From Actinoplanes sp. TFC3 (GTDB lineage: Bacteria > Actinomycetota > Actinomycetes > Mycobacteriales > Micromonosporaceae): a DNA stretch of 42,071 nucleotides. The DNA lies in assembly GCF_001553785.1 (NCBI RefSeq), contig NZ_LOJP01000001.1, forward strand, positions 2,466,893 to 2,508,963. Reading direction: 5' to 3'. Shown here piece by piece: positions 26,255 through 35,000 of the stretch; the first letter of the stretch is position 1; each line of letters opens with the position of its first letter. The position numbers and the translations under genes are program-made. The notes below the pieces were generated by a model that saw only the letters and a program-made list of their open reading frames with translations, was not told the DNA's origin and ran no database searches.

Positions 26255-28957
26255 TTGGAGTTCTGCTTGCGTAAGGAAGCGGCTGCAAAAGTGGTTTCGA
26301 TTCAGGCGTTCACCCTGGCGGCGCCGGCGGTGCGCCTCGAGGTCCGCGCCGACGTACGCGGTGACGACCTGATCGTGCTCGCCGACCCGGTGGTCCTGCG
26401 CGGCCTGGAGACGGCCGGGATCACCGTGGTCGCCGGTTCCGACGCCTTGCGCCGGCCGGTGCTGGTACGCGCCGCCCGGCGCGCGCTCCCCGACCGGCAT
26501 CCCCGGATGCTGTTCGCGGGCGCGTCGGCCACCACCGACGTGGCCGCGCTGCTGGCCCCCTCCGCGCGCCTGGCCGACGGTGGTTCCCGCGAGCCGGCCG
26601 ATGTGGCGGCCCGGCTGGCCCGGCTCGGGCACCGCATGCCCGTGGCGGTCATCGTCGACGAAGCCGCGCTGGACCTCGAGGCTTGCCGAGCGTTCCTGCA
26701 AGAGCTCTCGCACCGCATCGCCCCCGACGCCGTCTTCGCCGTGTACGCCTGGCGCAGCGGCATGTCCGAGCACGGCGAGACGCTGAGCCTGGCCCCGCCG
26801 GCCAACCGTGCCAAGCTGCGTCCGCTGACCGCCGCCACCGTCGAGCAGATCCTGCGCGGGGCGCTAGCCGGCGAGGTTGACGATGTCGTGCTGGCGCAGT
26901 TGCCCTTGGACATCGGAGGCAACGCCAGGCTCGTCGACGCGGCCCTCGACGACCTGGCCGCCGCCGACTCGGTGCACGACTGGATGACCGAGGCCGGTCC
27001 CGCGTTCGGCCGGGCCGCGCACCACATCCTGGCCAAACACGATCTGGCGGACGCCGCCCGGGCCATCGCGGTGCTGGGTGACCACTACGACCCGGCCACC
27101 CTGAGCCAGGTGCTGGAACTCTCCCTGCCCGGCCTCGGCGCGGTGTTCGATGACCTGATCGCGCTTGCCCTGCTCGCCCCGGACCATACCTTGCGACCCT
27201 GGGTGCAGGCCGCGGTGGCCGCCGGCTTGGAACCCGAGGCGATGCGCCCGATGCACCGCCGGGCCGCCGAGGTGCTGCACGCCGAGGGCGCGCCGATGCG
27301 GGTCGTGGCCCAGCACCTGGTCGCCACCGGCGAGGCGATGCAACCCTGGGCGCTGGATGTGCTGCGCGATGCCGCCGCGCAGGCCATCGAGTCCCGCGAC
27401 TTCGACGAAGCCGCCGGCTTTCTGAACCTGGCCCTGGGCTGGACGGCCGGGCGCGACGAACGCGCGGAGCTGCGGGCGCGGTTGCTCGACCTCACCTGGG
27501 CGGCACAACCGCGGCGCGTCGGCGAGATGCTCGCGCTGGTGTCGGCCAGTGCCCTGGACGGTCAGCTGCCCGCTCACCGCATTGCCCGGCTGGCCCAGTT
27601 GCTCGCCTGGCAGGGCCGCACCCCCGGCGCCCGCCAACTGCTCGACCTGGCAACGGACCGGGCCGGCGACGACCGGGCTGAGGTGGAGCTGGCGGTCAGC
27701 CGGCTGTGGGTGCGTCACGTGTTCCCCGAGGCGCCCGCCCTGCCCGGCTCCGACCTGCGCCCCGAGCTGATCATCGGGATGTACCCGTGGCTGCCACGCG
27801 CCGTGGCCCTGATGAGGCTGCTGGCCGCGGGGGACACCGAAGCGGCCACCGCCGAGGCGGTCGAGGTGCTGCACCGGGTGCTGCCGCACGAGTCCGACCT
27901 GGAAGTCGGTCAGTTGGCCCTGTTCACGCTGCTCTCGCTGGAACGCACCGACGAGATCCTGGCGTGGACCCGGCGCTTTGCGGGTCAGCTCAGCGCCGGT
28001 GACCCGCCGCAGTGGCACTCGCTGGTCGCCGCCGCGCAGGCCAAGGTGGCGTTCTGGGCCGGCGACTTCGATACCGCTATCGGGCGCGCCCGCACCGCCA
28101 TCGACCTGGTCGGCGACCTCGAATGGGGGGTGCTGGCGGCGGTGCCCCGCGCGGTGCTGCTGATGTCGCTCACCGAGACGGGCCGCCACGACGAGGTGGC
28201 TGCGGCGTTCGCGGCGCCACTGCCGCAGTGCCTGACCCGCAGCCCGTACGGACTGCTCTATCTGCGGGCCCGCAGCCAGCATCACCTGGCGACCAACGCC
28301 CGGCAGTCCGCCGCCGACGATTTCCGCGCCATCGGCGAGATCCTTACCGCCTGGAAACTGGAGGCGCCCGGGCTGTTGCCGTGGCGCGCCGACCTGGCCG
28401 AGGCGGCGCTGCGGCTCGGCGACCTCGACTCGGCCCGCCGGCTGGCCCGCGAGCACCTCGACGCGATCCCGGCCAGCGGCCTGTGGAGCCGGGGCCGGGC
28501 GCTGCGCCTGCTCGCTCAGGCCCTGCCCCAACCGGAAGGTCTGCCACTGCTGCGGGAAGCCGTCACCCTGCTGGAGAAGCGCGGCGAGTCGCTGGAGCAC
28601 GCCCGCGCCCTGGACGCCATGGCCCGCGCCTACCAGGAAGCCGGTGAACTGGCCACCGGCCGCAGCGTGCAACGCCGCGCCGAGAAGGTGTCCCGCAGCC
28701 GCACCGCCAGCCGCGCGCCAGAACCGGTGAACCCCACCGACCCGGCCCGCAAGGCCCGCCGCGGCCCGCTGTCACGCGCCGAGGCAAAGGTGGCCCGGCT
28801 GGCCTCGCAGGGCTACACCAATCGCGAGATCAGCAGCATGCTCTACATCACGATGAGCACCGTCGAGCAGCACCTGACCCGCATCTACCGCAAGCTCGGC
28901 ATCGACCGCCGCGACGAACTCGACGCCATCTGGGGCACCGGCCCCGGCGTGGCTTAG
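26255..28957 (+). CDS. LuxR-family (LAL-like) transcriptional regulator with degenerate P-loop
   Basis: 900 aa from a TTG at 26255, chosen because GGAGGA sits 6 bases upstream; the frame is open to a GTG at 26210. The C-terminal ~60 residues are a LuxR helix-turn-helix (L-S-R-A-E-A-K-V-A-R-L, then T-N-R-E-I-S-S and S-T-V-E-Q-H-L). The middle is a long alpha-helical TPR-like region typical of LAL regulators. The N-terminal part should carry a Walker A loop, but the matching stretch (about residues 58-69, V-V-A-G-S-D-A-L-R-R-P) lacks the GKT/GKS. A Walker-B-like V-A-V-I-V-D-E-A remains. It is probably the pathway activator, acting on the divergent region it shares with the starter PKS. Nucleotide control may have been lost. 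LAL identity is based on size, layout and HTH. Confidence 0.85.
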   Translation: MEFCLRKEAAAKVVSIQAFTLAAPAVRLEVRADVRGDDLIVLADPVVLRGLETAGITVVAGSDALRRPVLVRAARRALPDRHPRMLFAGASATTDVAALLAPSARLADGGSREPADVAARLARLGHRMPVAVIVDEAALDLEACRAFLQELSHRIAPDAVFAVYAWRSGMSEHGETLSLAPPANRAKLRPLTAATVEQILRGALAGEVDDVVLAQLPLDIGGNARLVDAALDDLAAADSVHDWMTEAGPAFGRAAHHILAKHDLADAARAIAVLGDHYDPATLSQVLELSLPGLGAVFDDLIALALLAPDHTLRPWVQAAVAAGLEPEAMRPMHRRAAEVLHAEGAPMRVVAQHLVATGEAMQPWALDVLRDAAAQAIESRDFDEAAGFLNLALGWTAGRDERAELRARLLDLTWAAQPRRVGEMLALVSASALDGQLPAHRIARLAQLLAWQGRTPGARQLLDLATDRAGDDRAEVELAVSRLWVRHVFPEAPALPGSDLRPELIIGMYPWLPRAVALMRLLAAGDTEAATAEAVEVLHRVLPHESDLEVGQLALFTLLSLERTDEILAWTRRFAGQLSAGDPPQWHSLVAAAQAKVAFWAGDFDTAIGRARTAIDLVGDLEWGVLAAVPRAVLLMSLTETGRHDEVAAAFAAPLPQCLTRSPYGLLYLRARSQHHLATNARQSAADDFRAIGEILTAWKLEAPGLLPWRADLAEAALRLGDLDSARRLAREHLDAIPASGLWSRGRALRLLAQALPQPEGLPLLREAVTLLEKRGESLEHARALDAMARAYQEAGELATGRSVQRRAEKVSRSRTASRAPEPVNPTDPARKARRGPLSRAEAKVARLASQGYTNREISSMLYITMSTVEQHLTRIYRKLGIDRRDELDAIWGTGPGVA

Positions 28958-28967
28958 AACTTGAAAC

Positions 28968-30173
28968 TCAGGACTTGAGGACGCGGTCGGCGACGGTCCG
29001 GGCAATCTCCAGCGCGGCGGTCGCGGCAGGGGAGGGCGCGTTGAGCACGTGCACCTGGCCGGGGGCCTCGCGGAACAAAAAGTCGTCGACCAGTGTGCCG
29101 TCAGGGTTCAAGGCCTGCGCGCGGACGCCGGAACCGGCCCGCACGATGTCGGCGGGCCCGATACCGGGTACGAGCCTGGCGAGGCTGGCGGCGAACCGGC
29201 GCCGCGACAGCGACCGGAGCAGTTCCTCGGTGGCGCTGCGGCGATACTGCCCGGCCAAGCGCCACAGGCCGGGATAACCCGCGGCTGCGGCGAGGTCGCG
29301 CACGGAGATGTCCCGCCAGCGGTACCCCTCGCGGCGCAGGGCGAGGACCGCGTTCGGGCCGGCGTGAACCGTGCCGTCCAGCATCCGGGTCAGATGCACC
29401 CCGAGAAACGGCAGGGCCGGATCAGGGACCGGGTAGACCAGCCCCCGAACGAGGTGGCTGGCCTCGTCGCGTAGCTGGTAGTACTCGCCGCGGAACGGCA
29501 CGATCTGAACGCCCGGCTGGATCCCGGCCATCCGGGCGACCCGGTCGGCCTGCAGACCGGCGCAGTTGACCAGGCGTCCGGCCCGGATCACCCCGCCCGG
29601 CGTGTCCACCTCCAGCTCCCGGCTGCGGTGCTGACGGATCGCCGTGACCGGTGTCGCGAGCCGCAGATCGCCGCCGCCCGCGGTGAGTTCGTCCACCATC
29701 CGGGCGCAGATCCCCGGATAATCGACCACCGCGGTGGAGGCGACATGCAGGGCCCGCACACACGCGACATGCGGCTCGAATTCTGCCGCCTGCGCCCGGT
29801 CCAGCAGCCGAGCCTGAACCCCGTTGGCTGCGGCCCGGGTAGCCAGCGCGGTGAGCCGGCCCACCTCGCCCGGCTCGGTGGCCACGACAAGTTTGCCGCA
29901 GACCTGCACGGCGACACCGTTCTCGCGGGCGTAGGCCACGATGGAGCGGTTGCCGTCGACCGCCAGCCGCGCCTTGGCCGAACCGGGCGCGTAGTACACC
30001 CCGGCGTGCGCGACCTGCGAGTTGTGCCCGGTCTGGTGCGCGCCCCAGCGGTCCTCCTTCTCGCAGACCGTGACGGGCGAACCCCGGGTCATCAGCTCAC
30101 GGGCGACGGCCAGCCCGAGGATGCCACCGCCGATCACCACCACAGATTCGCCCACGGCCTCGGCTTTCGTCAT
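28968..30173 (-). CDS. lhgO: L-2-hydroxyglutarate oxidase-like FAD enzyme
   Basis: 401 aa. N-terminal FAD loop V-V-I-G-G-G-I-L-G-L-A (about residues 12-22), E-K-E at the end of the second strand, then T-G-H-N-S-Q-V-A-H-A-G-V-Y-Y, the signature of the LhgO/YgaF group of DAO-family oxidases. These oxidise L-2-hydroxyglutarate to 2-oxoglutarate and pass electrons to the membrane or to oxygen. It is the last gene of a CGNR-MFS-oxidase unit and lies convergent to the LuxR gene with only 10 bases between the stops. It may be metabolic repair, or a tailoring oxidase recruited from this family; the sequence does not separate these. Confidence 0.8.
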   Translation of the reverse strand: MTKAEAVGESVVVIGGGILGLAVARELMTRGSPVTVCEKEDRWGAHQTGHNSQVAHAGVYYAPGSAKARLAVDGNRSIVAYARENGVAVQVCGKLVVATEPGEVGRLTALATRAAANGVQARLLDRAQAAEFEPHVACVRALHVASTAVVDYPGICARMVDELTAGGGDLRLATPVTAIRQHRSRELEVDTPGGVIRAGRLVNCAGLQADRVARMAGIQPGVQIVPFRGEYYQLRDEASHLVRGLVYPVPDPALPFLGVHLTRMLDGTVHAGPNAVLALRREGYRWRDISVRDLAAAAGYPGLWRLAGQYRRSATEELLRSLSRRRFAASLARLVPGIGPADIVRAGSGVRAQALNPDGTLVDDFLFREAPGQVHVLNAPSPAATAALEIARTVADRVLKS

Positions 30174-30195
30174 GGCCTTACCGTAAGCGGCCGGT

Positions 30196-31407
30196 TCAGC
30201 TCGGCTTGAGCATCAAGTCGCGCTGCGGTGCGGGGGCCTGACGCAGGTTGCGGACGGCGGGGATGCACAGCAGGACCGCGCAGCCCAGTACGCTGATGAC
30301 CGCCGAGATGCCGAGCATCCGCTCACCGCCGACGAAGCGCATCATGACCCCGGACAGCGCCTGACCGATCGGCAGGCTGCCGTTGGACCCGAACACCTCG
30401 TACGACGTGACCCGGTTGAGCACCTCCGGCGACACCTGGGTCTGCACGGTGGTCTGCCACATGACCCCCCAGAAGGCCCAGGCCAACCCGTTGACGGCGG
30501 CGGCGACGAGCAGGATCGTGAACGAGCCGCGCAGCGCGATGGCCAGCGGCAGCAGCGCGTAACCGAACATCGCGACGGCGCCCGCGGCGAGCGGCCGGAT
30601 CGGACGCACCCGCAGGGCGATCAGGCCCCCGATGATGGTGCCGGCGCCGATGGCCGACTGCATCCACCCGTAGGCCGGCGCGCCGAGGCGTTCGCTGATG
30701 AGCACCGACCCCAGCGGCACCAGCGGTCCGATCAGGACGATCCCGTACGCCGCCCAGACCAGGATGACGCTCCACATCCACGTCCGGGACCGGAACTCCT
30801 GCCAGCCCACGCTGAGGTCGCGCAGCATGGTGGAACCGGCGGTCGCGGTGACGGGTGGAAGCCGGAGCAGCGCCAGGCACACGCCGCTGATGACGAAGGT
30901 GGCCGAGTCCACGACGTACACCGGGGCCGCGCCGAACAGCCCGTACAGCAAACCGGCGGCGGCCGGGCCGAGGAGCTGGGCGAACGAGTACGCCACCTTG
31001 ATCACCGCGTTGGCGCGGTGCGGGTCCGAGGACACCAGCGGCACCATGCTGTTGACCCCGGGCTGGAACATGGCGGCCGCTGCGCCGCTGACCGCGGAGC
31101 ACACCACCAGCAGCCACAACGACGGCGTGCCGACGAAGAAGGCCGCCGCGATGGTGCCCTGGGCGAACAGGCGGACCACGTCCGCGCCGATCATCAGCGG
31201 GCGGGCGCTGAACCGGTCGGCCAGGACCCCGCCCAGCAGGATGCAGCACAGGAACGGAATCATCCACGCCGCGAGGGTGAAGCCGACTCCGGTGGAGCCG
31301 TAGACCGCGCCGATGGCCAGGGCGGAGGCCACGGTGAACATCGCGTCACCGAATACCGAAACCGTTCGGGCCACGAAGAAATAGAGGAAGTTACGGCTCC
31401 AGAGCAT
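30196..31407 (-). CDS. MFS transporter, probable drug/product exporter
   Basis: 403 aa with about 12 hydrophobic segments throughout and the loop G-G-V-L-A-D-R-F-S-A-R after the second helix, as in MFS permeases of the EntS/macrolide-efflux type. It is expected in the cytoplasmic membrane as a proton-driven exporter. It lies between a CGNR-type regulator gene (60 bases upstream) and the lhgO-like gene (22 bases downstream), all on the minus strand. A regulator-exporter pair next to a PKS cluster suggests self-resistance or product export. The substrate is not known. Confidence 0.85.
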   Translation of the reverse strand: MLWSRNFLYFFVARTVSVFGDAMFTVASALAIGAVYGSTGVGFTLAAWMIPFLCCILLGGVLADRFSARPLMIGADVVRLFAQGTIAAAFFVGTPSLWLLVVCSAVSGAAAAMFQPGVNSMVPLVSSDPHRANAVIKVAYSFAQLLGPAAAGLLYGLFGAAPVYVVDSATFVISGVCLALLRLPPVTATAGSTMLRDLSVGWQEFRSRTWMWSVILVWAAYGIVLIGPLVPLGSVLISERLGAPAYGWMQSAIGAGTIIGGLIALRVRPIRPLAAGAVAMFGYALLPLAIALRGSFTILLVAAAVNGLAWAFWGVMWQTTVQTQVSPEVLNRVTSYEVFGSNGSLPIGQALSGVMMRFVGGERMLGISAVISVLGCAVLLCIPAVRNLRQAPAPQRDLMLKPS

Positions 31408-31467
31408 GCCCTACCCGATCACGCCGGGCGAGGGTTCGCCAACCGTGGAGCGGACGCTGTAACCGTT

Positions 31468-32100
31468 TCACGGGACGCGCGCGGTCTCGGTGCGGGCACT
31501 GCGCCGGCGGTGTGCCTGCCGTTGAATCTTGGCCTCGAGGCTGCAACCCTCGCCGCACCAGCGGCGGCTGTGGTTCTTGCTGACGTCCAGGAAAAGACCC
31601 CGGCAGCCGGCCTCGGCCGCGCAGAGTTTCACCCGGTCGAGCGGGCCCGTGAGGAGCAAGTGGACGGCGGAGATCGCCACCGGCCACCAGACCCGGCCGG
31701 GAGTGTCGCCGTCGTACTGCCAGGTGAAGGCGGTTGCGCCCGGTGCGAGCCGGGCCTGCGTGGTCGCCTCGGCGTAGCGGGCCTGCAGCAGGGCCAGGGA
31801 TCCGCCCGGGACGGGGTGGTCGTGCGCGATCGCGGCGAAGACCTCGAAGATTGCCTCGCGCAACTCGATCGCGGTGGCGAACACGGCGCCGGCGGCAGCG
31901 GGCGGGGCCGCGGTGAGCCGCTGGGCGGTGGACGGGCCGGTCAGTCCGGCGTAGTGCGACCAGTCGACCAGGTCGGGCCAGGCCGGCAGCAGCTCGATGG
32001 CGTTGGCGGTGGCACGGCCGTCCAAAGTGTTGGCGAAGTCCAGGCAGGGGAGCCCGCCGTACAGCTCGCCGTACCGGGTGGGAAAGCTCGTCCCGGACAT
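31468..32100 (-). CDS. CGNR zinc-finger family regulator (variant motif)
   Basis: 210 aa. The N-terminal ~145 residues fit the stress-induced/ABATE domain that precedes CGNR fingers (G-L-P-C-L-D-F-A-N-T-L-D-G-R near the start). The C-terminal part has C-A-A-E-A-G-C-R-G-L-F-L-D-V-S-K-N and R-R-W-C, four-Cys zinc-ribbon style, followed by a basic tail. The name-giving C-G-N-R is replaced by C-S-L-E, after C-G-E-G. ATG 32100 has GAGGGGG 5 bases upstream. These proteins are thought to be transcription regulators. It probably controls the MFS gene behind it and perhaps itself through the inverted repeat in the upstream gap. Confidence 0.8.
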   Translation of the reverse strand: MSGTSFPTRYGELYGGLPCLDFANTLDGRATANAIELLPAWPDLVDWSHYAGLTGPSTAQRLTAAPPAAAGAVFATAIELREAIFEVFAAIAHDHPVPGGSLALLQARYAEATTQARLAPGATAFTWQYDGDTPGRVWWPVAISAVHLLLTGPLDRVKLCAAEAGCRGLFLDVSKNHSRRWCGEGCSLEAKIQRQAHRRRSARTETARVP

Positions 32101-32123
32101 CTGATCCCCCTCAAAGGTGTTTG

Positions 32124-32152
32124 GGTAGCATCATCTGCGGTATGTTGCTACC
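32124..32152. promoter_or_regulatory. Inverted-repeat operator candidate in a divergent promoter
   Basis: GGTAGCA at 32124-32130 and its exact complement TGCTACC at 32146-32152, 15 bases apart. It lies in the 90-bp gap between the CGNR regulator (minus) and a small plus-strand gene, at a position suitable for repression of either promoter. The arm centres are 22 bp apart, two helical turns. No binding data. Confidence 0.5.
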
Positions 32153-32190
32153 GAAGCAAGCTTAGCCCGCATCAGCGAAGGGAGAAGTCG

Positions 32191-32412
32191 ATGTACGAGC
32201 TCGCCCTGGTTCCCCTGGTCGACGGCACGTCACCTCGGCTCATGACCTCGGCCCTGCCGGACAGCCCGGTGGTCGCGGCCCCGGCGCCCGGCCGGATCCG
32301 GCGCCTCGCCGCCGGAGCGCTGCACCGCATCGCCACCCGCCTCGATGGTCCCGGGCGCCCGCCCGTCCCACGACGCCGGCCGGCCAATCACTGGGGCGAC
32401 GCCCGGGTCTGA
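32191..32412 (+). CDS. Small basic protein of unknown function
   Basis: 73 aa, ATG at 32191 with a GGGAG site 7 bases upstream (AAGGGAGAAGTCG before ATG). The product starts MYELALVPL and is rich in Pro and Arg in its second half. No signal peptide, membrane helix or known motif. It is transcribed away from the CGNR regulator and shares the inverted-repeat control region. The good ribosome site is the main support; codon-position GC bias also fits a real gene. Confidence 0.55.
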   Translation: MYELALVPLVDGTSPRLMTSALPDSPVVAAPAPGRIRRLAAGALHRIATRLDGPGRPPVPRRRPANHWGDARV

Positions 32413-32510
32413 GCGCGGGCCGGGTGGGGTGACGTCCGCCTCATCGCTGTTTGACCGTTCTTCTCTGGGGCACTCTGGCAACACCCCGACAGGTTTGGAA
32501 GGACGCCTCG

Positions 32511-32984
32511 GTGGAAATTGATGCTCTTCTGGCCAGCGTCGAGCGCAGGGCTCGGTTGCACGGGCGCCGCGAAAGCCTTCGTGTGGTCAGCGGGGTGACC
32601 GGTGCCCTCACCGACGTCCTCCCACCCCGCGCCGCGGAACTGCTCGCTCCGCACCTGCCCACCGAGATCCTCGCCCGGCTCGACGGCCGCCTGCGCCTCG
32701 AGGCCCCGGCGACCTGCCGTGCCTTCCTCGGCCGGATCACCTCGATCCTGTACGTGGACCAGCCCGACAACGCGTTCCTGGCGCGCGTAGTCATCGAGCA
32801 GCTCAACGCGTCCCTGCGGGTGATCAGCCCGGCGGCGTTCGCCCACCTGGTCGCCCCCGACCTGCGCCCGCTGCTGCGCTCCGGCCGGCCGGCTCTCCCG
32901 CGCACCCCGGTTCGCCCGGAAGCGCTCACGGCCCAGGTGCGGGTGCCGGCGGTCGTCCCGGCGCAGCGCACCCAACTCGCCTGA
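32511..32984 (+). CDS. DUF2267-like small helical protein
   Basis: 157 aa from GTG 32511, which has GGAAGGA 7 bases before it; the frame is open to 32451 but upstream starts lack a ribosome site. The protein looks all-helical with two similar halves: L-T-D-V-L-P-P-R-A-A-E-L-L-A-P-H-L-P-T-E and, later, V-I-S-P-A-A-F-A-H-L-V-A-P-D-L. The pattern, with an F-L-x-R-V segment, resembles DUF2267 proteins common in actinomycetes, whose function is not known. A TTGACC lies at 32451-32456 and may be a -35 element, without a clear -10. It is convergent with the S15 hydrolase gene. Confidence 0.6.
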   Translation: MEIDALLASVERRARLHGRRESLRVVSGVTGALTDVLPPRAAELLAPHLPTEILARLDGRLRLEAPATCRAFLGRITSILYVDQPDNAFLARVVIEQLNASLRVISPAAFAHLVAPDLRPLLRSGRPALPRTPVRPEALTAQVRVPAVVPAQRTQLA

Positions 32985-33001
32985 TGACGGCGGGGCGGGG
33001 G

Positions 33002-33029
33002 CTGCGCCGATCTACCCGGATCAGCGCAG
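33002..33029. terminator. Hairpin between convergent genes
   Basis: Arms CTGCGCCGATC (33002-33012) and GATCAGCGCAG (33019-33029) pair over 11 bp with one mismatch around a 6-base loop. It follows the DUF2267-like stop and overlaps the last codons of the S15 hydrolase gene. It could stop transcription from both sides. Confidence 0.5.
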
Positions 33030-34796
33030 GCTGAGCCGGAAGGTTCCCTCCCGGGAGCCGGTGAGCGTCTGGGTGTACTGCCTCAGATAGGTGTCCAGAA
33101 ACGGTGACCGGTCGCCCTGGGCCGGCACGTCGGAGCGCGGGTTCTGCAGCGCAAGGTTCAGCCGCGCCTGCGTGACCCGGATCGTATTGCCGCTGGGGGT
33201 GTCCAGCCAGCTCCCGCTGCCGATCGTGCCGATCTGCACGCCGAGCTGATGACCCGCCTCCAGGGTCCAGTCGGTCGCCTTGAGGTCGAACGCAACCCGT
33301 CCGGCCCGTTCGATCAGCGCCACGTTCTCGTCGAACATCACCGCGGTGCCGTCCGGGGCAACATCCCACAGCCGCACCATCACGTTGCCGGAAGCCCCGG
33401 CCCGCAGCGAGATCCGGGGAGTGGCGGTGATCCTCAGCCGCTGCCGTACCGGGGTGGACCAGGTGACGTAGCCGCCTGCGGGCGCCGGTGCGAGGCTGCG
33501 GGCGGTGGGCGGGAGGGGATCGGTGGCGTGCTCCATGTCCCACTGCTGACCGGCCGGGGCGGCCAGCGCCGAGGGGCCGCCGGTGTCGACGTACCGTCCG
33601 TCCTGCAACCTCGCCGTGGTCGTGGACGACCAGATGGGCCACGCCGGTTGCGCACGCCAGCGGCCGGTGTTGTCCTCGAGGGCGAAGGCGGGGTCGTGCA
33701 CGGCGGGCTGGATGCCCTTCAGATAGCGGTCGTAGAGGCGCATGACCTCGTCGAAGAAGCCGGCGCGACCCTGCAGCAGCTGCCCCTGGTTGGTTTCGTT
33801 ACCGCGTACGTGCTCCCACTGGCCCATCCAGCCGCGCTCGGTGCCGCGGTGGTTGGCAAGGTATTCCTGCACGTCCTCCGGCTTGGTGTTGTTCTCGATG
33901 AAGCCCTGGGTGATGAACAGCGGGGTGTTCGTACCCTTGGCCTGGGCGGCCAGGTTGCGGGCGCGCCAGTAGCGCGAGTCGAGATCGGGGTTGTTGTTGT
34001 TCGTGAGGTTGTCCGCGAGGCACTCGGGGTGGCTCTGTTCGTACGCTGCGTTCGCCCGGTAGTGCTCGGAGTCGTCGGGCAGTTGCGCCATCGTGGCGAT
34101 GCCGTTGTAGGCGTTCGGGGTGCCCGTCACATTGGGCCGGGGGACGCCGTTGCTGAACAGGTAGTTGTACATGTTCCACACCGGCTCCTGGGCGACGATT
34201 GCCTTCAGTGCTCCCAACCGCAGGTTGTTACCGACCAGACCGGTCACCGCATCGTACGACTTGCCGTACATGCCGACCTTGCCGGTGGACCACGGCCGGC
34301 TCGCCACCCACTGGATCGCCGCCTTCACGTCAGCCTGCTCGCCGGGCCCCACCCAGTCCAGGCAGCCGGTGCTCCCACCGAACCCGCGCAGGTCCACCAT
34401 GACGTACGAGTACCCGCGCGCGAACAGGTCGGTGCCGCTGGTGAAGTCCTCGAACCGGTTCGACGGCCCGGTCTGGGGAAACCCCTGCGGTCCGGTCTGA
34501 CCCGCGTGGCTGAAATAGGGGCCGACCGCGAGGATCACCGGCGTCCGGGCGTGGGCGGGCAGGTGCTCCGGCCGCAGGACGTCGGCGTGCAACTCGACCC
34601 CGCTGTGGTCCGCTGACGGGAAGTAGGCTTCCGTCCACACTGCGCCCTGCGGAACGCGGGGATTCTCCGCGTGGGTGATGCCCCGCTGAAGTCCCGGCGG
34701 CGCGGCGGAAGCGGCGGACGCCGTCCCGAGCGCCACCGGTGCTGCCAGCATGATCAGCGCGCCGGTGGCGGCTGCGATCTGCCTGCTCAAGTTCAT
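33021..34796 (-). CDS. Secreted S15/CocE-family hydrolase (Xaa-Pro dipeptidyl-peptidase type)
   Basis: 591 aa. A signal peptide is clear: a short basic start, hydrophobic core at about 8-25, and A-S-A-A at ~29-32. The alpha/beta-hydrolase core has V-D-L-R-G-F-G-G-S-T-G and the nucleophile elbow G-K-S-Y-D (Ser180). A W-E-H-V-R-G segment may carry the catalytic His. The last ~200 residues are a beta-rich jelly-roll domain as in PepX/CocE proteins, with L-E-A-G-H-Q-L-G-V. GGAGGT lies 6 bases upstream of ATG 34796. It probably acts outside the cell on peptides or esters. It has no evident tie to the PKS pathway, though a secreted hydrolase could trim an exported product. Confidence 0.85.
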   Translation of the reverse strand: MNLSRQIAAATGALIMLAAPVALGTASAASAAPPGLQRGITHAENPRVPQGAVWTEAYFPSADHSGVELHADVLRPEHLPAHARTPVILAVGPYFSHAGQTGPQGFPQTGPSNRFEDFTSGTDLFARGYSYVMVDLRGFGGSTGCLDWVGPGEQADVKAAIQWVASRPWSTGKVGMYGKSYDAVTGLVGNNLRLGALKAIVAQEPVWNMYNYLFSNGVPRPNVTGTPNAYNGIATMAQLPDDSEHYRANAAYEQSHPECLADNLTNNNNPDLDSRYWRARNLAAQAKGTNTPLFITQGFIENNTKPEDVQEYLANHRGTERGWMGQWEHVRGNETNQGQLLQGRAGFFDEVMRLYDRYLKGIQPAVHDPAFALEDNTGRWRAQPAWPIWSSTTTARLQDGRYVDTGGPSALAAPAGQQWDMEHATDPLPPTARSLAPAPAGGYVTWSTPVRQRLRITATPRISLRAGASGNVMVRLWDVAPDGTAVMFDENVALIERAGRVAFDLKATDWTLEAGHQLGVQIGTIGSGSWLDTPSGNTIRVTQARLNLALQNPRSDVPAQGDRSPFLDTYLRQYTQTLTGSREGTFRLSLR

Positions 34797-34876
34797 CCGG
34801 ACCTCCCCGAGTCACATAGATTAATCTCTCTCGATCTGACGCTAGCGTGTCGCGGCGCTGGGAGGGCCCCCTTTCG

Positions 34877-34905
34877 GTGGATGTTTCTCCGGCCTGGTCA
34901 TCCAC
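34877..34905. terminator. Weak hairpin downstream of the sugar operon
   Basis: GTGGATG (34877-34883) and CATCCAC (34899-34905) form a 7-bp stem with a 15-base loop, in the 204-bp gap between the rmlB stop and the S15 hydrolase start. It could end the sugar-gene transcript or be chance. The rest of the gap shows a good ribosome site for the hydrolase and nothing else I can name. Confidence 0.3.
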
Positions 34906-35000
34906 TGTGGTGACGCCAGTGAGGGCGAGACCCGGGCATTATGGTGACCTGCCGGCCACTGTCGAGGACAGACGCTGCGGTCCCACGACCATGACGGCCT

